A DNA stretch of 64,000 nt from CAUTNH01 sp963543845 (GTDB taxonomy: Bacteria > Bacillota_I > Bacilli_A > Acholeplasmatales > Acholeplasmataceae): NCBI GenBank assembly GCA_963543845.1, contig CAUUCL010000001.1:43488-107487 (forward strand), written 5' to 3'. The notes under the pieces were generated by a model. It saw only the letters and a list, made by a program, of their open reading frames with translations. It did no database searches and was not told the DNA's origin. The position numbers were made by a program, and so were the translations under genes. Shown in pieces: positions 62,105-64,000 of the stretch (position 1 is the stretch's first letter; each line of letters opens with the position of its first letter).

Positions 62105-63520
62105 ATGTCAGCAGGAGATATAAAAAAGTTAATCCAGACCGGAGAAAAAATAGATGTAGAATTTAAAGAATCTAAAAATGCCTTATCAAAAGATGTCTTT
62201 GATACAGTATGCTCTTTCAATAATAGAAATGGCGGACATATTTTACTTGGTGTAAATGATAAAAAACAAATTGTTGGTATTAACAAAGACAAAGTAGATA
62301 AAATTATAAAGGAATTTACTACTACAATCAATAATCCTCAAAAAATATATCCACCACTTTATTTAATACCTGAGGTTTTTGATATTGACGATAAGAAAGT
62401 AATTTACATCAGAGTACCTGAAGGGTGTCAGGTATGTAGATGCAACGGAAAAATTTGGGATAGGTCTTATGAGGGTGATATTAATGTTACAAATTATTCA
62501 GAAATCATTTATAAACTATATGCAAGAAAACAAGGAAGTTATTTTGTAAACAAAGTTTATCCAAATCTTGATATTGATTTTCTTGACACTTCTATTATTG
62601 CCAAAGCAAGAAAAATAGCTACATCTAGAGATAAAAATCACATTTGGGGTAATATGAGTGATGAAGAACTTTTACGAAGTGCTAATTTAATTTTAAAAGA
62701 TCCCGAAACCAAACAAGAAGGAATCACACTAGCAGCTATTTTATTATTTGGAAAAGATAACTCCATAATGTCAGTTCTTCCTCATCATAAAACAGATGCA
62801 ATATTTAGAGTAGAAAATAAAGATAGATATGATGATAGAGATGTTGTAATTACTAATCTAATTGACAGTTATGATAGACTTATAAAATTCGGACAAAAAC
62901 ATTTAAATGATTTATTTGTTTTAGATGGAATTTTAAATGTCAATGCGAGAGATAGAATTCTTAGGGAAATTGTATCAAATACACTAGCGCACAGAGATTA
63001 TTCAAGTGGGTATCCTGCAAAGATGATTATTGATGATGAAAAGATTACTGTTGAAAATAGTAATTTAGCACATGGAATGGGACAATTAAATTTAAAAAAT
63101 TCCGAACCATTTCCTAAAAATCCATCAATATCGAAAGTTTTTAGAGAAATAGGTCTTGCAGATGAACTCGGATCTGGAATGAAAAATACATATAAGTATA
63201 CACAACTTTATTCAGGACAAAATCCAATATTTGAAGAAGGGGATATTTTTAGAACAATTATTCCCTTAAAAAAAATAGCTACTCAAAAGGTTGGAGGGAC
63301 AAATGTCGCTCACGATGTCGCTCACGATGTCGCTCACGATAAAATGTCACTTATAGAGTTTATTAAAGAAAAAATAAAAAAAGATAAGAAAATTACAAGA
63401 AAGGATATTGCAAAAGCAGCTGGGGTTAGTGTAAAAACTATCGAAAGAACCATAAAAGAGATAGATAATCTAAAATATGTTGGTAGTGGTAACAACGGAT
63501 ATTGGGATTTCAATAATTAA
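62105..63520 (+). CDS. Schlafen AlbA_2-domain putative transcriptional regulator
   Basis: 471 residues. The N-terminal AlbA_2 (Schlafen-type, divergent AAA-4) domain shows IDVEFKESKNALSKD and RNGGHILLGVNDKKQIVGI; a GHKL-like ATPase-type segment follows (LREIVSNTLAHRDY, then GLADELGSGMKNTYKY). The C-terminal 65 residues form a winged-helix part (KITRKDIAKAAGVSVKTIERTI). Between them stands a VAHD triple repeat encoded by 12-nt DNA repeats. Often accessory and near mobile or defence genes; the role is not established. Confidence 0.85.
   Translation: MSAGDIKKLIQTGEKIDVEFKESKNALSKDVFDTVCSFNNRNGGHILLGVNDKKQIVGINKDKVDKIIKEFTTTINNPQKIYPPLYLIPEVFDIDDKKVIYIRVPEGCQVCRCNGKIWDRSYEGDINVTNYSEIIYKLYARKQGSYFVNKVYPNLDIDFLDTSIIAKARKIATSRDKNHIWGNMSDEELLRSANLILKDPETKQEGITLAAILLFGKDNSIMSVLPHHKTDAIFRVENKDRYDDRDVVITNLIDSYDRLIKFGQKHLNDLFVLDGILNVNARDRILREIVSNTLAHRDYSSGYPAKMIIDDEKITVENSNLAHGMGQLNLKNSEPFPKNPSISKVFREIGLADELGSGMKNTYKYTQLYSGQNPIFEEGDIFRTIIPLKKIATQKVGGTNVAHDVAHDVAHDKMSLIEFIKEKIKKDKKITRKDIAKAAGVSVKTIERTIKEIDNLKYVGSGNNGYWDFNN
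63302..63340 (+). repeat. In-frame 12-nt tandem repeat (three copies)
   Basis: GATGTCGCTCAC-type unit repeated three times encodes VAHDVAHDVAHD between the ATPase-like part and the winged helix. A change in copy number would keep the frame and only alter linker length. Confidence 0.85.
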
Positions 63521-63787
63521 TACTAAAAATCACCCTATAAAGATTGTTTTAAATATATCCGAGTTATCCATAATTGATATAAATAAAAGATTTAACTAAA
63601 ATTTGACCATAAACTTTGGACAAGAACCAAAATAAAAAAGACTCGATAATGAAAGTAGGAAGGTAAAACCTCCTCCTATGAATAGGTTATATGTTGTTCA
63701 ACCAACTACATTTTGTAGACATTTCAAATTATTGAAAAACAAATTGTAAGAAAATATCAAGAACCAAAAAATTATGCTAAAATTCTA

Positions 63788-63870
63788 ATGAGCTAAAAGT
63801 TAGACATGGGTGAGCTACACACAGCTTCGTTAAGCGTATGTTAAGTACGCAGCCCCTGTGCAATTAGCTC
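63788..63870 (+). ncRNA. Possible structured small RNA
   Basis: A closing stem GAGCTAA (63789-63795)/TTAGCTC (63864-63870) encloses an inner helix ACA-GGG/CCC-TGT and two hairpins, AGCT-acacac-AGCT (63812-63825) and GCGTA-tgttaag-TACGC (63833-63849). The four helices nest without conflict and a T-rich stretch follows. I do not recognise an Rfam family; it lacks the GGAA loop of SRP RNA. The strand is uncertain because a promoter is not clear. Confidence 0.35.
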
Positions 63871-63951
63871 TTTTATTTTAGAAAATTTTATCATTTTTAT
63901 CTAAGAAAAATCTAGTAAAAAAGGGGCTGTAAAGAAATAAGGCTATAAAAG

Positions 63952-63977
63952 ACGCACAGTAAAATGTGCGTTTTTTT
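63952..63977 (+). terminator. Rho-independent terminator near the right edge
   Basis: ACGCACA-gtaaaa-TGTGCGT followed by seven Ts on the plus strand. What it terminates is unclear: no gene ends directly before it. Confidence 0.8.
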
Positions 63978-64000
63978 ATTTTTTTTCAAATAAAAAAAGG

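Larger units (their letters stand above)
63521..64000. other. 480 bases without a recognised gene
   Basis: No protein frame of convincing length on either strand. It holds small inverted repeats (AGGAGG-type arms near 63655-63680; CTACA-TTT-TGTAG at 63706-63718), a possible structured RNA (63788-63870), a clear plus-strand terminator (63952-63977), and a short minus-strand frame around 63600-63690 ending in SCPKFMVKF that could be a decayed remnant. The GGGGCTGTAAAGAAA stretch near 63923 resembles an insertion sequence end, which I cannot confirm. Confidence 0.4.

Noticed and set aside
63302..63340. Short direct repeats as a CRISPR array
   Set aside because: Units of 12 nt without spacers, in frame within a protein gene. 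No CRISPR array or cas gene found anywhere in the window.
1..64000. Mycoplasma genetic code (TGA as Trp)
   Set aside because: Genes such as hydF and ylxQ end at TGA in the expected place, conserved Trp residues are TGG, and no conserved protein is interrupted by TGA.

Overview
The window reads as a chromosomal segment of a small-genome, very AT-rich bacterium of the low-GC Gram-positive / Mollicutes-like radiation (Acholeplasmatales, Izemoplasmatales, Haloplasmatales or a relative). The placement is inference from gene content. TGA is used as a stop and Trp is TGG, so the code is standard rather than the Mycoplasma code. Small lipoproteins, a YneF-type protein, DarA/PstA, perfect cre boxes, HPr and a tmRNA tag ending LAFA all fit. 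Almost every gene is on the minus strand.

Layout. 1-4262: translation core, 5' part of infB, ylxQ, nusA, rimP, then infC-rpmI-rplT behind an L20-type leader with an attenuator; infC starts with ATT. 4330-6990: two to three small membrane or lipoproteins of unknown role, the tmRNA gene, and a pair of similar four-helix membrane proteins on the plus strand. 7014-10877: operon of two unknown membrane proteins, an M42 peptidase, rsmD and yneF. 10908-14321: a sirtuin without zinc cysteines, acyl carrier protein and leuS, coupled by 4-nt overlaps. 14472-16269: CPA2-type antiporter plus a P-II-like protein. 16265-20695: str operon rpsL-rpsG-fusA-tuf, with an extra tuf promoter. 20727-24149: M20 dipeptidase, thyA, folA, plsC. 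24216-30670: a restriction-modification pair followed by the [FeFe]-hydrogenase maturation genes (TM1266-type regulator, hydE, hydG, hydF); no hydrogenase structural gene is present. 30732-37754: pnp, rpsO, darA, ribF (ATT start), truB, rsmE and an AAA-ATPase-like/PD-(D/E)XK protein.

37843-54779 is the most accessory part. A cre-controlled operon encodes a GH18 endo-beta-N-acetylglucosaminidase lipoprotein and a 2276-residue multidomain surface lipoprotein. Directly upstream is a run of tightly packed genes, pfkA-uvrB-two ABC exporter halves-isochorismatase-like-GH84. Together these suggest release, capture and trimming of host N-acetylglucosamine-containing glycans. 54860-57973: a divergent PPi-type phosphofructokinase, a second M42 peptidase, HPr and a membrane-anchored PTS EIIB-like protein without the phospho-cysteine. 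That last operon has a cre box identical in sequence and spacing to the one upstream of the GH18 gene. 57932-61948: ruvA-ruvB-queA and an RlmCD-type rRNA methyltransferase. 62030-64000: a Schlafen/AlbA_2 ATPase-type regulator with an in-frame 12-nt repeat, then 480 bases without a clear gene that hold a possible structured RNA and a terminator.

Recurring themes are start codons lying exactly 6 nt after a TATAAT box (likely leaderless mRNAs), rare ATT starts, and translational coupling by 1- to 14-nt overlaps. All functional calls are by recognition of motifs; no database search was run.
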